Assembly (NCBI GenBank): GCA_963832965.1
Contig: CAWHVW010000002.1
Span: 744,001 to 808,000 of the forward strand
Direction: 5' to 3'
Source of the DNA: CAWACP01 sp963832965
GTDB taxonomy: Bacteria; Acidobacteriota; Terriglobia; Bryobacterales; Bryobacteraceae
Length of the DNA: 64,000 nt
The notes below the pieces were generated by a model. The model saw only the letters and a program-made list of their open reading frames with translations, did not search any database and was not told the origin of the DNA. The translations under genes and the position numbers were made by a program. Below, piece after piece: positions 16,454-25,408 of this stretch (within the stretch, counting starts at the first letter, position 1; the number at the start of each line of letters is the position of its first letter).

Positions 16454-19171
16454 ATGCGTCTCGCTTTCGCTCTCTTCCTTCTTCCTTGTCTTTGTCTTGC
16501 CGATACGGCGTGGACCTCGGTGCGTGGCAGTTCGGCCACCGATTCCGCTGTGCGTCACGATGGCGCCATCTCTGTGCGCCTCGAAGGAACCGGCGATGGC
16601 GATGCCTGCGCGCGCTCATCACCGCTCTCCCTCACCATCGGGAAACATTACGAAGTGAGCGGCTGGATTCGTACCGAGTCGTTGCGGGTGCCCGACATTG
16701 GCCGTTCGCCCATCGCCACCGGCGCGGCGATTTCCATGGCCTCCATGCCGTTCGACATGCATTCGGAGTCGCTGGGCGGCACCAGGGACTGGACGCATGT
16801 GAGCCTTCATTTCGTCGCCACTACCGCCAGCGATGCCATCCAGCTCACTGCCGGCGATGGCGGCGCCTTCAGCGGCAAAGCATGGTTCGCGGGAGTTGCC
16901 GTGAAAGAGCCTTCGTCCGGAGGAACGCGGCCGGCCAGTGCAGCGGTGCAGCGATTCGGTCCGGCCTACCGGTATCCCACGGGCGGATGGATTTATCTGC
17001 ACATTGAGGGCAAGCCTTATGAGCGCGGCTATCAGCACGGCCATCTGATGTCGCGCGAGATTGTCGAATATATGGATCGCTCCGCCGCCATCCTCGACTC
17101 CACTTCGAAGGAACATGCCTGGGAAACCGGACGCACCATGGCGAAGTCGATGTTCCTGCGTGGTTTCGATCGCGAATATCTTGAGGAGATGCGCGGAATC
17201 GCCGACGGGGCGGCCGACGACGGCGCGAAGTGGGACGGCCGCCGTGTCGATCTCATGGACATCGTCACCGCCAATACCGTCGTCGAATTAGACGAACTCA
17301 GGGAGGCGATGACCGTTACGCCCAGCGGGCTCGAAGGTCTGCACCTGAAGCCCCCTTCATACGCGCCCCCGGACCACTGCAGTGCATTCGTCGCCACCGG
17401 CCCGGCCACCCGCGATGGACGCATGGTGATCGGGCATATTCTGATGTGGCCGCTTACGCTGGCCGAGCAGACCAATGTGATGTTGGACGTGAAGCCCGCC
17501 GAAGGCCATCGCGTGCTGATGCAGAGTTTTCCTGGCGGCATTCAGAGCGGGACGGATTGGTATCAGAATGACGCCGGCGTGGTGCTGGAAGAAACCACCA
17601 TTCGCCAAAGCCCTTACAACATCAATGGAACGCCCATCGCCAACCGCGCGCGGAAGGCCATTCAGTACGGCGACAGCATCGACAAGGTTGTGGAGATCCT
17701 CGGCACAAAGAATGACGGCCTGTATACGAACGAATGGATGATGGGTGACGCGAAGACGAACGAGATCGCCATGTACGAATTGGGAACGTACCGCACGAAA
17801 CTCTGGCGCAGCTCGCGCGATGAGTGGTTCGGCGGCACCAAGGGCTTCTACTGGGGCGACAACAACGCCAAGGATCTGAACGTGCGGCTCGAATACGCGC
17901 CCGATCCCGAAGGCGCGCCGGAGCACCTGCCATACGTTCCCGAAGTTCGCGATCTGACGTGGCAGCGCCTGTATGACGAGTACAAGGGCAGGATCGACGA
18001 ACAATTCGCGTTCACAGCGTTTCGCACGCCGCCGCTGGTGACGTCGTTTTCAGTGGACGCCAAGGTAGCCACGGCTGACATGGCGTTGCACATGATGGCA
18101 TGGGCGGTCTTCGGAAAATCTAACCAGCGCGAGTGGGTGCCGAATCAGCACCAGAAGGATGAGTATCCGAAGAACGATGGCATCTACTCCTCCGGCTATC
18201 GTCTGATTTCAACCGAGCCGCCGGCGCCGGGGAAGCAGGACGACGGCAATCCCCCGCCGCTGAAGACCGCGTCGATTTCCTACAAGGACCGTTTGTGGAA
18301 AGGCTGGATTCTGCCCGCAAGCGATGCCGATAACTGGCTGACCGCCGGCTCGGCCGCGTATTATGTGGACTTGGAATCCGACGATTTCGAGCGCGCCCTG
18401 GACGTCCGCCGTGCCGGCTTCCGAAACGCATCGCTCGCCGAGCCCGATGAAATCCAGCGTCACTGCATGGTCACGGACCGTGGCGCGCTGTTGCTGGATG
18501 CCTTACGCCGCGAAATGGGCGACGGCAAGTTCTTCGATCTGATGACCCGCTTTTTTGCCGCCAACACCACCAAAGCCGTCAGCACGGCGCAGTTTATCGA
18601 AGCCGCCGGAGCAGGCGAGCGTGGTTTGATCGAATCGTGGCTCCAGGCGCCCGGGCTCTTCGGCGACCAGGGGGGCGCGGCGTATCTGCTCTCGCACTAT
18701 CACGGCTTCGCGCCGCCCATCGGCAACACCATCATCGTCTACGGGACCGTGTTGGACGCCGGAGCCAACCGCTACGCCGCCGAACAACTGCAAACCCGCC
18801 TCAATGAGTGGTACGAAAGCCAGCCGCAGGTCCGCAAAGACTTCGAGCTGAGCGAAGACGACCTGCGGTCGCACAACGTGATCTTTGTGGGCCGTCCGGA
18901 GACCAACTCAGCGCTGGCGAATTTGGCGAAAAGTGTGAATCTGGATTATCCCGGCGCGGTGTTCCGCATCGGCGGCGAGCAGCACGCCTCCGAACGCGAC
19001 GCGCTGGCGCTTGCCGCGACGAACCCCCTGGACCCTCATCGCGCCGTGCTGGTGCTCGCGGGTAATTCCGCGCTGGAAACGGTCCGCCTGGCGCAGACCC
19101 TGTCATTCCCGGCCGTGGAATACGCAGTCTACGATTTCGGAAAAGAAACCGAGTCGGGCTTCCTGAAGTAG
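16454..19171 (+). CDS. Large secreted Ntn-hydrolase (C45/phospholipase-B-like) with M1-like C-terminus
   Basis: A 905-residue protein with signal peptide (MRLAFALFLLPCLCLADT). Residues 20-155 form a carbohydrate-binding-like beta-sandwich (HYEVSGWIRTESL). Residues about 180-600 resemble peptidase C45/phospholipase-B-like Ntn hydrolases: GKPYERGYQHGHLMSREI, then PPDHCSAFVATGPATRDGR, where the Cys is the likely processed nucleophile. The C-terminal 300 residues contain a gluzincin-M1-like helical segment (MGDGKFFDLMTRFFA) but no HExxH, so this part is presumably non-catalytic. Substrate unknown; peptide amide or phospholipid amide hydrolysis is typical of relatives. Confidence 0.75.
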   Translation: MRLAFALFLLPCLCLADTAWTSVRGSSATDSAVRHDGAISVRLEGTGDGDACARSSPLSLTIGKHYEVSGWIRTESLRVPDIGRSPIATGAAISMASMPFDMHSESLGGTRDWTHVSLHFVATTASDAIQLTAGDGGAFSGKAWFAGVAVKEPSSGGTRPASAAVQRFGPAYRYPTGGWIYLHIEGKPYERGYQHGHLMSREIVEYMDRSAAILDSTSKEHAWETGRTMAKSMFLRGFDREYLEEMRGIADGAADDGAKWDGRRVDLMDIVTANTVVELDELREAMTVTPSGLEGLHLKPPSYAPPDHCSAFVATGPATRDGRMVIGHILMWPLTLAEQTNVMLDVKPAEGHRVLMQSFPGGIQSGTDWYQNDAGVVLEETTIRQSPYNINGTPIANRARKAIQYGDSIDKVVEILGTKNDGLYTNEWMMGDAKTNEIAMYELGTYRTKLWRSSRDEWFGGTKGFYWGDNNAKDLNVRLEYAPDPEGAPEHLPYVPEVRDLTWQRLYDEYKGRIDEQFAFTAFRTPPLVTSFSVDAKVATADMALHMMAWAVFGKSNQREWVPNQHQKDEYPKNDGIYSSGYRLISTEPPAPGKQDDGNPPPLKTASISYKDRLWKGWILPASDADNWLTAGSAAYYVDLESDDFERALDVRRAGFRNASLAEPDEIQRHCMVTDRGALLLDALRREMGDGKFFDLMTRFFAANTTKAVSTAQFIEAAGAGERGLIESWLQAPGLFGDQGGAAYLLSHYHGFAPPIGNTIIVYGTVLDAGANRYAAEQLQTRLNEWYESQPQVRKDFELSEDDLRSHNVIFVGRPETNSALANLAKSVNLDYPGAVFRIGGEQHASERDALALAATNPLDPHRAVLVLAGNSALETVRLAQTLSFPAVEYAVYDFGKETESGFLK

Positions 19172-19181
19172 AATCGCTGAG
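19169..19181 (+). promoter_or_regulatory. -10-like TAGAAT seven bases before the VCBS gene
   Basis: TAGAAT-CGCTGAG-GTG; the TAG is also the stop codon of the upstream gene, so stop codon and promoter element are merged. Consistent with a leaderless start, but weak evidence alone. Confidence 0.35.
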
Positions 19182-20354
19182 GTGATGCGAATGTCCTGGC
19201 AAGCGGCAATAGGCGTGCTTTCGACGGTCGCGCTGGCCGCGCTGCTCCGCTCGGCCGCGCGCGAGCGCCCTCTCCCGCATTTCCGCGAGCATCTCATCAC
19301 CCGCGACGTCCCCGGCGGTTATCAGGTGGTCACCGCCGACCTCAATCGCGACGGCGCCATCGATCTCATCGCGGTCGCCCAGGGCACGACCGACCTCGTC
19401 TGGTACGAAAATCCCGGCTGGCAGCGCCACGTCATCGCCTCCATGATCCCCGCCATGATCAACGTGAGCCCGTGGGATTACGACGGCGACGGCAAGCTCG
19501 AGCTCATTCTCGCCGACGCCTTCGACATGGACCCGCACAAGAGCCGGGGGACCATCTCCATGCTCCACAGCGGCGACGACGTCGCCGCGCCATGGACCGT
19601 CTACAAAATCGACCAGCTCCCAACCGCGCACCGCATCCGCTGGGCCGACATCGACGGCAGCGGCAGAAAAGTATTCATCGTCGCGCCGCTGGTCGGGCCC
19701 AACGCCGTCCCCCCCGATTACCGCGATCACGTCCCGCTCGTCTACTACACGCCCGGCGAATGGAAGCGCCACCTGATCGACGAGGAAGAGGAGGGCATCC
19801 TGCACGGGCTCACCATCGTCGATTGGCTCCACAACGGCCGCGACCAGATCCTCACCGCGGGCTTTTCCGGAATCTCCCTGCGCGCGCTGGGAACCGATGG
19901 CAAATGGCAGCGGACGGTGATCAGCAAAGGCGACCCGGCGCCGTGGCCGAAATGCGGGTCAAGTGACGTGGTGGTGGGCCGCATGAAAAAAGAGCGGTTT
20001 CTCGCGGCCATCGAACCCTGGCATGGTAATCAGGTGGTGGTCTATCGAGAGGAGAAAGCCGGGTGGTCGCGCGAGGTCATCGACGCGCAACTGGATGACG
20101 CCCACACCATCGCCACCGTGGATCTCAACGGCGACGGCGTGGATGAGATCATCGCGGGCGCGCGCGGGACCCATAACCTGTGCCTCTACGCGTTCGACGG
20201 CAAGACCTGGCGGAAGTCCGTTCTCGACGACAAGATCCCCGCCGCCGGGTGCGCCATCACCGACGTGAACGGCGACGGAGCGCCCGACATCGTCTGCATC
20301 GGCGATGGCGTCCTCAAGTGGTACGAGAACATGGGCGAGTGGCGCGAGAAGTAG
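19182..20354 (+). CDS. Secreted VCBS/FG-GAP repeat beta-propeller protein
   Basis: A 390-residue protein with an N-terminal hydrophobic signal and repeated calcium-binding-like DxNxDG motifs: DLNRDGAIDLIAVAQG, WDYDGDGKLELILADA, DIDGSGRKVFIVAPL, DLNGDGVDEIIAGARG and DVNGDGAPDIVCIGDG. This pattern folds as a seven-bladed propeller in integrin-alpha-like proteins. Start GTG 19182 or ATG 19185. It follows the Ntn-hydrolase-like gene by ten bases; a surface or periplasmic role is likely. Confidence 0.88.
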   Translation: MMRMSWQAAIGVLSTVALAALLRSAARERPLPHFREHLITRDVPGGYQVVTADLNRDGAIDLIAVAQGTTDLVWYENPGWQRHVIASMIPAMINVSPWDYDGDGKLELILADAFDMDPHKSRGTISMLHSGDDVAAPWTVYKIDQLPTAHRIRWADIDGSGRKVFIVAPLVGPNAVPPDYRDHVPLVYYTPGEWKRHLIDEEEEGILHGLTIVDWLHNGRDQILTAGFSGISLRALGTDGKWQRTVISKGDPAPWPKCGSSDVVVGRMKKERFLAAIEPWHGNQVVVYREEKAGWSREVIDAQLDDAHTIATVDLNGDGVDEIIAGARGTHNLCLYAFDGKTWRKSVLDDKIPAAGCAITDVNGDGAPDIVCIGDGVLKWYENMGEWREK

Positions 20355-20441
20355 CACGATCTGGTGATTGCGACCGTTATTGCAGCGCTGGCGTCGCACA
20401 TCAAGTACGGCCTGTGGCCGGTGTCACGAATTGGAAAACCT

Positions 20442-21176
20442 ATGACGACCGTTCCTCGGGCCCTCTCGGTCCAAGCCAGGAAGCTGCCCGGACGGCGTTT
20501 TGATCGCTATTTCTTCGCTGGGATGGTCGTTGCCCTGCTCCTTACGGCCTTTGCAGGTTTCGCGCCGACCTATTATCTGGCGGGCCTGTTCAGGGCGAAG
20601 CTCCCCGCGCCAATAGTGCATGTGCACGCTGTTCTTCAATCTGCCTGGATGATTTTGCTTCTGGTGCAGATGCTGCTTGTCTCCGCAAAGCGTGTTTCCC
20701 TTCATCGCAGACTTGGCATTGCCGGGTTCGTCCTCGCCGCCGCGATGGTGCCGGTCGCCGTTATCGTCGGAGCCAATCAACTCCACCGGTTCGCGGGCTC
20801 CGGGGACGCTGCGCTCAGTTTCTCCATCCTTCCGCAGTGGGAAGTTTTCAACTTCGCTGTTCTGGCGGGATCGGCATTTGCACTCAGAAGACATCCGGCC
20901 GCCCACAAAAGACTGATCATTCTCGCAACCATTGCGATGATGCCGGCAGCCATCTCGCGCATTCCAGTGCACCTGATCCGGCAGTGGACCCCATGGGAGG
21001 AGATTTCCTTCCTGGTTGCCATCGCGGCATATGACATATGGTCGATGCGTCGCATTCATCCCGCCACGCTCATCGGATCAGCCTTAATTTGCTCATTCAT
21101 ATTTGGGTTTATGCCTCTTGGACACACGGCAGCGTGGCATGTTGTCGCGCGTTGGATGCAGTCCTGGAACTTGTGA
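20442..21176 (+). CDS. Multi-helix membrane protein, unknown
   Basis: A 244-residue protein with seven hydrophobic segments (first GMVVALLLTAFAGFAPTYYL). Conserved-looking His residues occur at membrane edges (VHVHAVLQSAWM, HRRLGIAGF, HPAAHKRLI), reminiscent of heme- or metal-binding membrane proteins such as DUF2306-like families; this is an impression only. A longer frame begins at 20364, but MTTVPRAL at 20442 gives a more natural N-terminus. Downstream is a 290-base repeat and promoter region. Confidence 0.7.
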   Translation: MTTVPRALSVQARKLPGRRFDRYFFAGMVVALLLTAFAGFAPTYYLAGLFRAKLPAPIVHVHAVLQSAWMILLLVQMLLVSAKRVSLHRRLGIAGFVLAAAMVPVAVIVGANQLHRFAGSGDAALSFSILPQWEVFNFAVLAGSAFALRRHPAAHKRLIILATIAMMPAAISRIPVHLIRQWTPWEEISFLVAIAAYDIWSMRRIHPATLIGSALICSFIFGFMPLGHTAAWHVVARWMQSWNL

Positions 21177-21248
21177 GAAAGATTTTCTCGGTTGTCGGCG
21201 CGGAAGCTGAACTCATCCACATACCGTCCAGGGTGCTTCACGCTGATC

Positions 21249-21373
21249 CTGGCAGGATGCTGAAAAAGGCTATCTGGTCCCCGCTCCGTCACCGTCGCGG
21301 TTCGGTAACCACCTGCGTTTCCGAGCCGCGCGTGTAAACAAGCGGTTTTCGGGCTTTTTCAGCAGCCTGCTAG
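21249..21373. mobile_element. MITE-like element, about 125 bp
   Basis: Terminal inverted repeats: left CTGGCAGGATGCTGAAAAAGGC (21249-21270) and right GGGCTTTTTCAGCAGCCTGCTAG (21351-21373); when the right end is reversed, about 19 of 22 positions match (core GCTGAAAAAG). The interior carries repeat B in reverse (21281-21303) and has no ORF. A partial end recurs at 7362-7372. No clear target-site duplication is visible. Confidence 0.6.
21281..21303 (-). repeat. Dispersed repeat B, copy inside MITE
   Basis: An exact reverse-strand copy of repeat B (consensus starting GAACCGCGACGGTGACGGAG) inside the 125-bp element. Confidence 0.75.
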
Positions 21374-21408
21374 AGGAACGGGCCTGTCAGGCCGCTTGCC
21401 ATTCTTTC

Positions 21409-21457
21409 TGTTGACAGACAACAGGACCAGAGGTACACTTGTTGATAGACAACAGGA
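21409..21457 (+). promoter_or_regulatory. padR promoter with two operator copies
   Basis: A near-consensus promoter TTGACA (21411-21416), 17-base spacer, TACACT (21434-21439). It is bracketed by two 18-bp direct repeats TGTTGACAGACAACAGGA (21409-21426) and TGTTGATAGACAACAGGA (21440-21457) that differ at one base, start 31 bp apart (three helical turns), and each contain the dyad TGTTG-N5-CAACA. One covers the -35 and the other the start site, the arrangement expected for PadR autorepression. Confidence 0.82.
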
Positions 21458-21466
21458 GTGCCCGTC

Positions 21467-21805
21467 GTGAAGGAACAGGAATCCGAAGTGCCCTACGGAA
21501 CCCTGGATCTGATGATCCTGAAAACCCTCGAGAGCATGGGTCGCCTCCACGGCTACGGCATTGGCCGCCGCATCGAGCAGATCGCCCAGGGCTCCCTCGC
21601 GCTGAATCAGGGAACCATCTATCCCGCCTTGTTGCGGCTGGAACAGAGGGGCTGGATCACCTCGGATTTGGGCACCAGCGAAAACAACCGCCGGGCCAGG
21701 TACTACTCGGTCACCAGACGCGGCAAGCAGCAACTCGTCGAGGAAGAAGCGAACTGGCATAGAACCGTCGCTACCATCTCCCGCCTCCTGGAAGGTGCCC
21801 ATTGA
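21467..21805 (+). CDS. PadR-family transcriptional regulator
   Basis: About 112 residues of winged-helix repressor. PadR signatures are clear: YGTLDLMILKTLESMGRLHGYGI, NQGTIYPALLRLEQRGWI (recognition helix) and RARYYSVTRRGKQQL. The GTG at 21467 is preceded by AGGAG with eight-base spacing; GTG 21458 would add three residues but abuts the operator. It is translationally coupled (four-base overlap) to the permease gene downstream, as is typical for PadR/ADOP pairs in acidobacteria. Confidence 0.93.
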   Translation: MKEQESEVPYGTLDLMILKTLESMGRLHGYGIGRRIEQIAQGSLALNQGTIYPALLRLEQRGWITSDLGTSENNRRARYYSVTRRGKQQLVEEEANWHRTVATISRLLEGAH

Positions 21806-24375
21806 GTGCGCTGCGCGCCCTGCTCGCGCGCGTTCGCGGGATCTTCGGCAACAACCACCCAGGCCGGCTTGAGCAAGAGATCAAAGAGCATCTCGATTTG
21901 ATCGCGGCGGATTTCGTCCGCGGGGGCATGACCGAGGCCGAGGCGCGCGATGCGGCGCGGCGCGAATTCGGCAACGTCGCATTGATGCAGCAGGAATATC
22001 GCGAACAAAAGGGCCTTCCCCTGCTCGAAAACCTCTGGCTCGATCTGAAGTTTGCCGTGCGCTCCTTGCGGCGAAATCCCTCCTACACCGCCGCCTGCGC
22101 GGCAACGCTCGCGGTTGGCCTCGGCGCCATGATCGCGGTTCTCTGCGTGGTGTCGGCGCTGCTGTGGAAACCGTTGCCCTATCCGCACCCGGAACGCCTT
22201 GTCGTCCTTCAGGAAACCGATCCACGCGGCGAGCCCTGGAGCTTCTCCGAGCCTGACCTTCTGGATTTGCAGGAGCGCTCCGCGTCCATCGCCGCAGTCG
22301 CCGGATGGCGGCGCGCCCTCTCCGCGCTCACCGGAGCAGGGAACCCGGAGACCGTTCAGTCCGCCGCCGTCACGCCGTCATCCTTCGCCGTCTTCGGCAT
22401 TGATCCGATCATCAGTCAGACATTTCAGGGCCAGGCATTCCGGAATTCACCCAACGACGTCGTCATCAGCCGCGGCCTCTGGAAGCGCAAGTGGCGGATG
22501 AATCCCGGCGTGATTGGCCAGTCCATCGCGCTGGATGGTGAAAACTACACCATTGTGGGAGTTGCCGATCCGCCCGCGGACCTTCTCCACGGCGCCGACG
22601 TGCTTCTGCCGTTGTTGCCGAAGGCCACCGAATCTCGCACGGCGCATGAGGTCGAAGTTGCGGGCAGGCTGCGGACGGGCGTGGATCCAGGGCAAGCCCA
22701 GGCCGAGCTCAACACCATCGCCGCTTCCATCGCTCGCGAGAACCCCCGGACCAATGCCGGCTGGGGCATGCGAGCCGTCCCCATTCTGCAATATGTCATC
22801 GGGCCGCGCACCGGTCGAACCGTCTGGATGATCTCCGCCGCCGTTGCGCTGTTCTGGTTGCTCTCCTGCGGCAATGTGGCCGGATTGCAAATGGCCAGGA
22901 GCATAGCTCGAAAGCGCGAAATGGGCACGCGGCTCGCTCTCGGGGCCAGCAGAGCAAGGCTTTTCGCCCAAACACTCACCGAAAGCGCCGTCCTCGCCAC
23001 TCTCGGGTCCATTCTCGGCGTGGTCCTGGCCCAATATGGAGTCGATCTCATTCGCGCCCTTGCCGCCGAATCTCTGCCCCGTCTGGCGCTCATCCACGTC
23101 GATGCCCCGATGATCGGCGCGGCACTGGGCGGGATTTTCATTTCCACCGTTCTGTGCACCATATTCTCCGGCAGGGCGCCGGAGTTTCGCGGCGAGCGCG
23201 GAGTCTCCAGACGCGACCGCGGTCACCACGTGCTGATTGTCGTTCAGGTGGCTCTGGCCAGCATCCTTCTTCTGGGCGCCAGCCTTCTGCTGCATAGTTT
23301 CGTTCGCCTGCAGGCCGTCGATCCGGGTTTCGATGCCGAACGAATTCTCACCGTCCACGTGACCCTCCCCACCGCCGCGTACGACGATGTGCGCAAAACC
23401 GCGTTCTTCCGCGACGTAACGGAGCGGTTGACCCGCTTGCCGCAAGTGCAGTCCGTGGCCGCCACCAACGTTTCTCCTTTCAGCGGGGCGGGCACCGCGA
23501 ACCGGTTTCGTCTGGAAGCCGAAGCCATGTCGCCGGAGTTCCATTCAGCCGCCTGGCGTGCGGTCACTCCGGCCTTTTTCCCGGCGCTCGGCATTCCGCT
23601 CAAGCGTGGAAGGTTGTTCTCGGACGCCGACACCAGCGCCGCGCCCCAGGTGGTCATTATCAGTGAATCGATGGCCCGGAAATTCTGGCCCGGTCAGGAC
23701 CCCATCGGCAAGCGGCTGCTCTGGGGCAAGTCGGGAAGTCCCAAGACCATCATCGGCATCGTCGGCGACCTGCGCGATCTGGCCGTCGATGCTCCGCCCG
23801 TGCCCACCATGTTCCGGCCGTTCACCCAGCTTTCGGAAGCGCCGATGACGCTGGTGATCCGTACCCATGGAGACCCGGCAACCGCATCCTCCGGCGTCCG
23901 CCGCGAGATCTGGGCGCTCGATCGCAACGTTGCGCTGGCGTTCCAGCCCCTGAGCCGCGCCATGTCCGATTCCATCATGCGCCCCCGCGTCAGTCTTGTG
24001 GCGTTTACCGTGTTCGCGGCCATCGCCATGCTCACCGCGGCGTTCGGTTTGTACGCCACCATCAGCTATCGCGTGAATCAGCGTCACCAGGAAATCGGAA
24101 TCCGCCTGGCCCTCGGATGTCCCGCCCCGGCCGTGCGCTGGGATGTGCAGAAGCGGTGTCTGGCGCTGGTTGCCGGAGGGCTGGCAATCGGTTTGCCCGT
24201 GGCGTACGCGCTCTCCACGCTGATCGCCTCTCTGCTCTATGAAACCCGGCCCGCGCAGGCCAGTTCCTACGTGTCCGTGCTTCTCGTCTTCGGGGCCGTT
24301 GCGCTGGCAGCCAGCTTTGGCCCGGCTCGCCGGGCGTCGCGAATGGACCCCGCTTCGGCCATCCGCTACGAATAG
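21802..24375 (+). CDS. ADOP-type ABC permease (MacB/FtsX domains)
   Basis: An 857-residue membrane protein. It has a cytoplasmic N-terminal segment typical of the acidobacterial duplicated orphan permease family (LEQEIKEHLDLIAADFVRGGMTEAEARDAARREFGN), TM1 near residue 105, a MacB periplasmic core, three TM helices around 340-450, a second periplasmic core and three C-terminal TM helices (FGLYATISYRVNQRHQEIGIRLALG). No ATPase gene is adjacent. Start is TTG 21802, overlapping the padR stop. Exported substrate or mechanotransmission role unknown; expression is presumably controlled by the PadR protein. Confidence 0.92.
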   Translation: MSALRALLARVRGIFGNNHPGRLEQEIKEHLDLIAADFVRGGMTEAEARDAARREFGNVALMQQEYREQKGLPLLENLWLDLKFAVRSLRRNPSYTAACAATLAVGLGAMIAVLCVVSALLWKPLPYPHPERLVVLQETDPRGEPWSFSEPDLLDLQERSASIAAVAGWRRALSALTGAGNPETVQSAAVTPSSFAVFGIDPIISQTFQGQAFRNSPNDVVISRGLWKRKWRMNPGVIGQSIALDGENYTIVGVADPPADLLHGADVLLPLLPKATESRTAHEVEVAGRLRTGVDPGQAQAELNTIAASIARENPRTNAGWGMRAVPILQYVIGPRTGRTVWMISAAVALFWLLSCGNVAGLQMARSIARKREMGTRLALGASRARLFAQTLTESAVLATLGSILGVVLAQYGVDLIRALAAESLPRLALIHVDAPMIGAALGGIFISTVLCTIFSGRAPEFRGERGVSRRDRGHHVLIVVQVALASILLLGASLLLHSFVRLQAVDPGFDAERILTVHVTLPTAAYDDVRKTAFFRDVTERLTRLPQVQSVAATNVSPFSGAGTANRFRLEAEAMSPEFHSAAWRAVTPAFFPALGIPLKRGRLFSDADTSAAPQVVIISESMARKFWPGQDPIGKRLLWGKSGSPKTIIGIVGDLRDLAVDAPPVPTMFRPFTQLSEAPMTLVIRTHGDPATASSGVRREIWALDRNVALAFQPLSRAMSDSIMRPRVSLVAFTVFAAIAMLTAAFGLYATISYRVNQRHQEIGIRLALGCPAPAVRWDVQKRCLALVAGGLAIGLPVAYALSTLIASLLYETRPAQASSYVSVLLVFGAVALAASFGPARRASRMDPASAIRYE

Positions 24376-24388
24376 AACGCAAACCCGA

Positions 24389-24400
24389 TAGAATCGAAGC
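24389..24400 (+). promoter_or_regulatory. -10-like TAGAAT six bases before GT2 gene
   Basis: TAGAAT-CGAAGC-TTG; the same spacing and nearly the same sequence as in front of tag, supporting use of the TTG start and a leaderless message. Confidence 0.4.
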
Positions 24401-25408
24401 TTGTCGAGTACTGAGATCACCGTCATAGTGCCCACGCTGGCGGCCGGTGAGCCGTTGGCGGCGTGTATCGCCTCACTCGACGCTCAGACCTTCCGCGATT
24501 TCGAGATCATCGTCGTCGATAACAGCGGAACAAAACTCGCCCGAAAGACTCTGCAAGGCCGCGCCGCAGCCTTGATCGAGAACGTCGACAACGTCGGCTT
24601 CGGAGCCGCGGTGAATCAGGGTATTCGCGCCAGCTCCACCCCGTTTGTCGCGCTGTTGAACGACGATACCGTCGCCGGCCCCGGCTGGCTGGAGGCCATG
24701 CTCCGCGCCCTCGACGGCCGCCCCGACGTGGGTATGGTGGCGCCGCAGATCCGCCTCGGCACCGGCATGCTGGACAGCGCGGGCATGCTCGTGTGTGGCG
24801 ATGGCAGCAGCCGCCAGCGCGGGCATGGCGAATCGCCGGAGCGCTATCCTCGCCGCCAGGAAGTTCTGCTGCCCAGCGGCTGCGCCGCGCTCTACCGGCG
24901 CGAGATGCTCGACGAAGCGGGCCTCTTCGATCCATCCTTCTATCTGTATTGTGAGGACACCGATCTGGGCCTCCGCGCGCGCTGGAAGGGATGGGAGTGC
25001 CTGTACGTTCCCTCCGCCATCGTCGAACACGCGTATTCGAGCACGGCTGGCCGCGCCTCCCCGGTGAAAGCGTTTTACGTTGAACGGAATCGCCTGTACG
25101 TGCTGGTGAAGAATTATCCCCTCGCGCTGCTCCTGCTGGCCCCGTTCTACGCTATGGCGCGCTATTTCTGGCACATCTGGTGGCTGTGGCGCGGGCGCGG
25201 CGCTGCGGCTGAGTTCACCCGCTCCGGAGGCCGCGCAACTAAACTCCCCGGTTACGTCTTTCGCGCCTGGCTGGCCACGCTTGGGGAACTGCGCACGCTG
25301 TGCCGCGAACGCCGCCGCATCCGCAAGAGCGCCCGCCTCACCTCGAAACAATACGCCCGCCTCCTGCGCCGTTTCTCCATCAGTCCGCGGCAGGTGGCTC
25401 GCCTGTGA
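24401..25408 (+). CDS. Family 2 glycosyltransferase (rhamnosyltransferase-like)
   Basis: A 335-residue inverting glycosyltransferase. The GT-A fold is visible from VIVPTLAAGEPLAACIASLDAQ through the metal-binding LLNDDTVAGPGWLEAM to SGCAALYRREML and FDPSFYLYCEDTDLGLRARWKGW (the acidic ED motif holds the catalytic base). Hydrophobic helices near residue 235 suggest membrane attachment. The start is TTG 24401. The stop overlaps the next GT2 gene by four bases. Acceptor unknown. Confidence 0.9.
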   Translation: MSSTEITVIVPTLAAGEPLAACIASLDAQTFRDFEIIVVDNSGTKLARKTLQGRAAALIENVDNVGFGAAVNQGIRASSTPFVALLNDDTVAGPGWLEAMLRALDGRPDVGMVAPQIRLGTGMLDSAGMLVCGDGSSRQRGHGESPERYPRRQEVLLPSGCAALYRREMLDEAGLFDPSFYLYCEDTDLGLRARWKGWECLYVPSAIVEHAYSSTAGRASPVKAFYVERNRLYVLVKNYPLALLLLAPFYAMARYFWHIWWLWRGRGAAAEFTRSGGRATKLPGYVFRAWLATLGELRTLCRERRRIRKSARLTSKQYARLLRRFSISPRQVARL

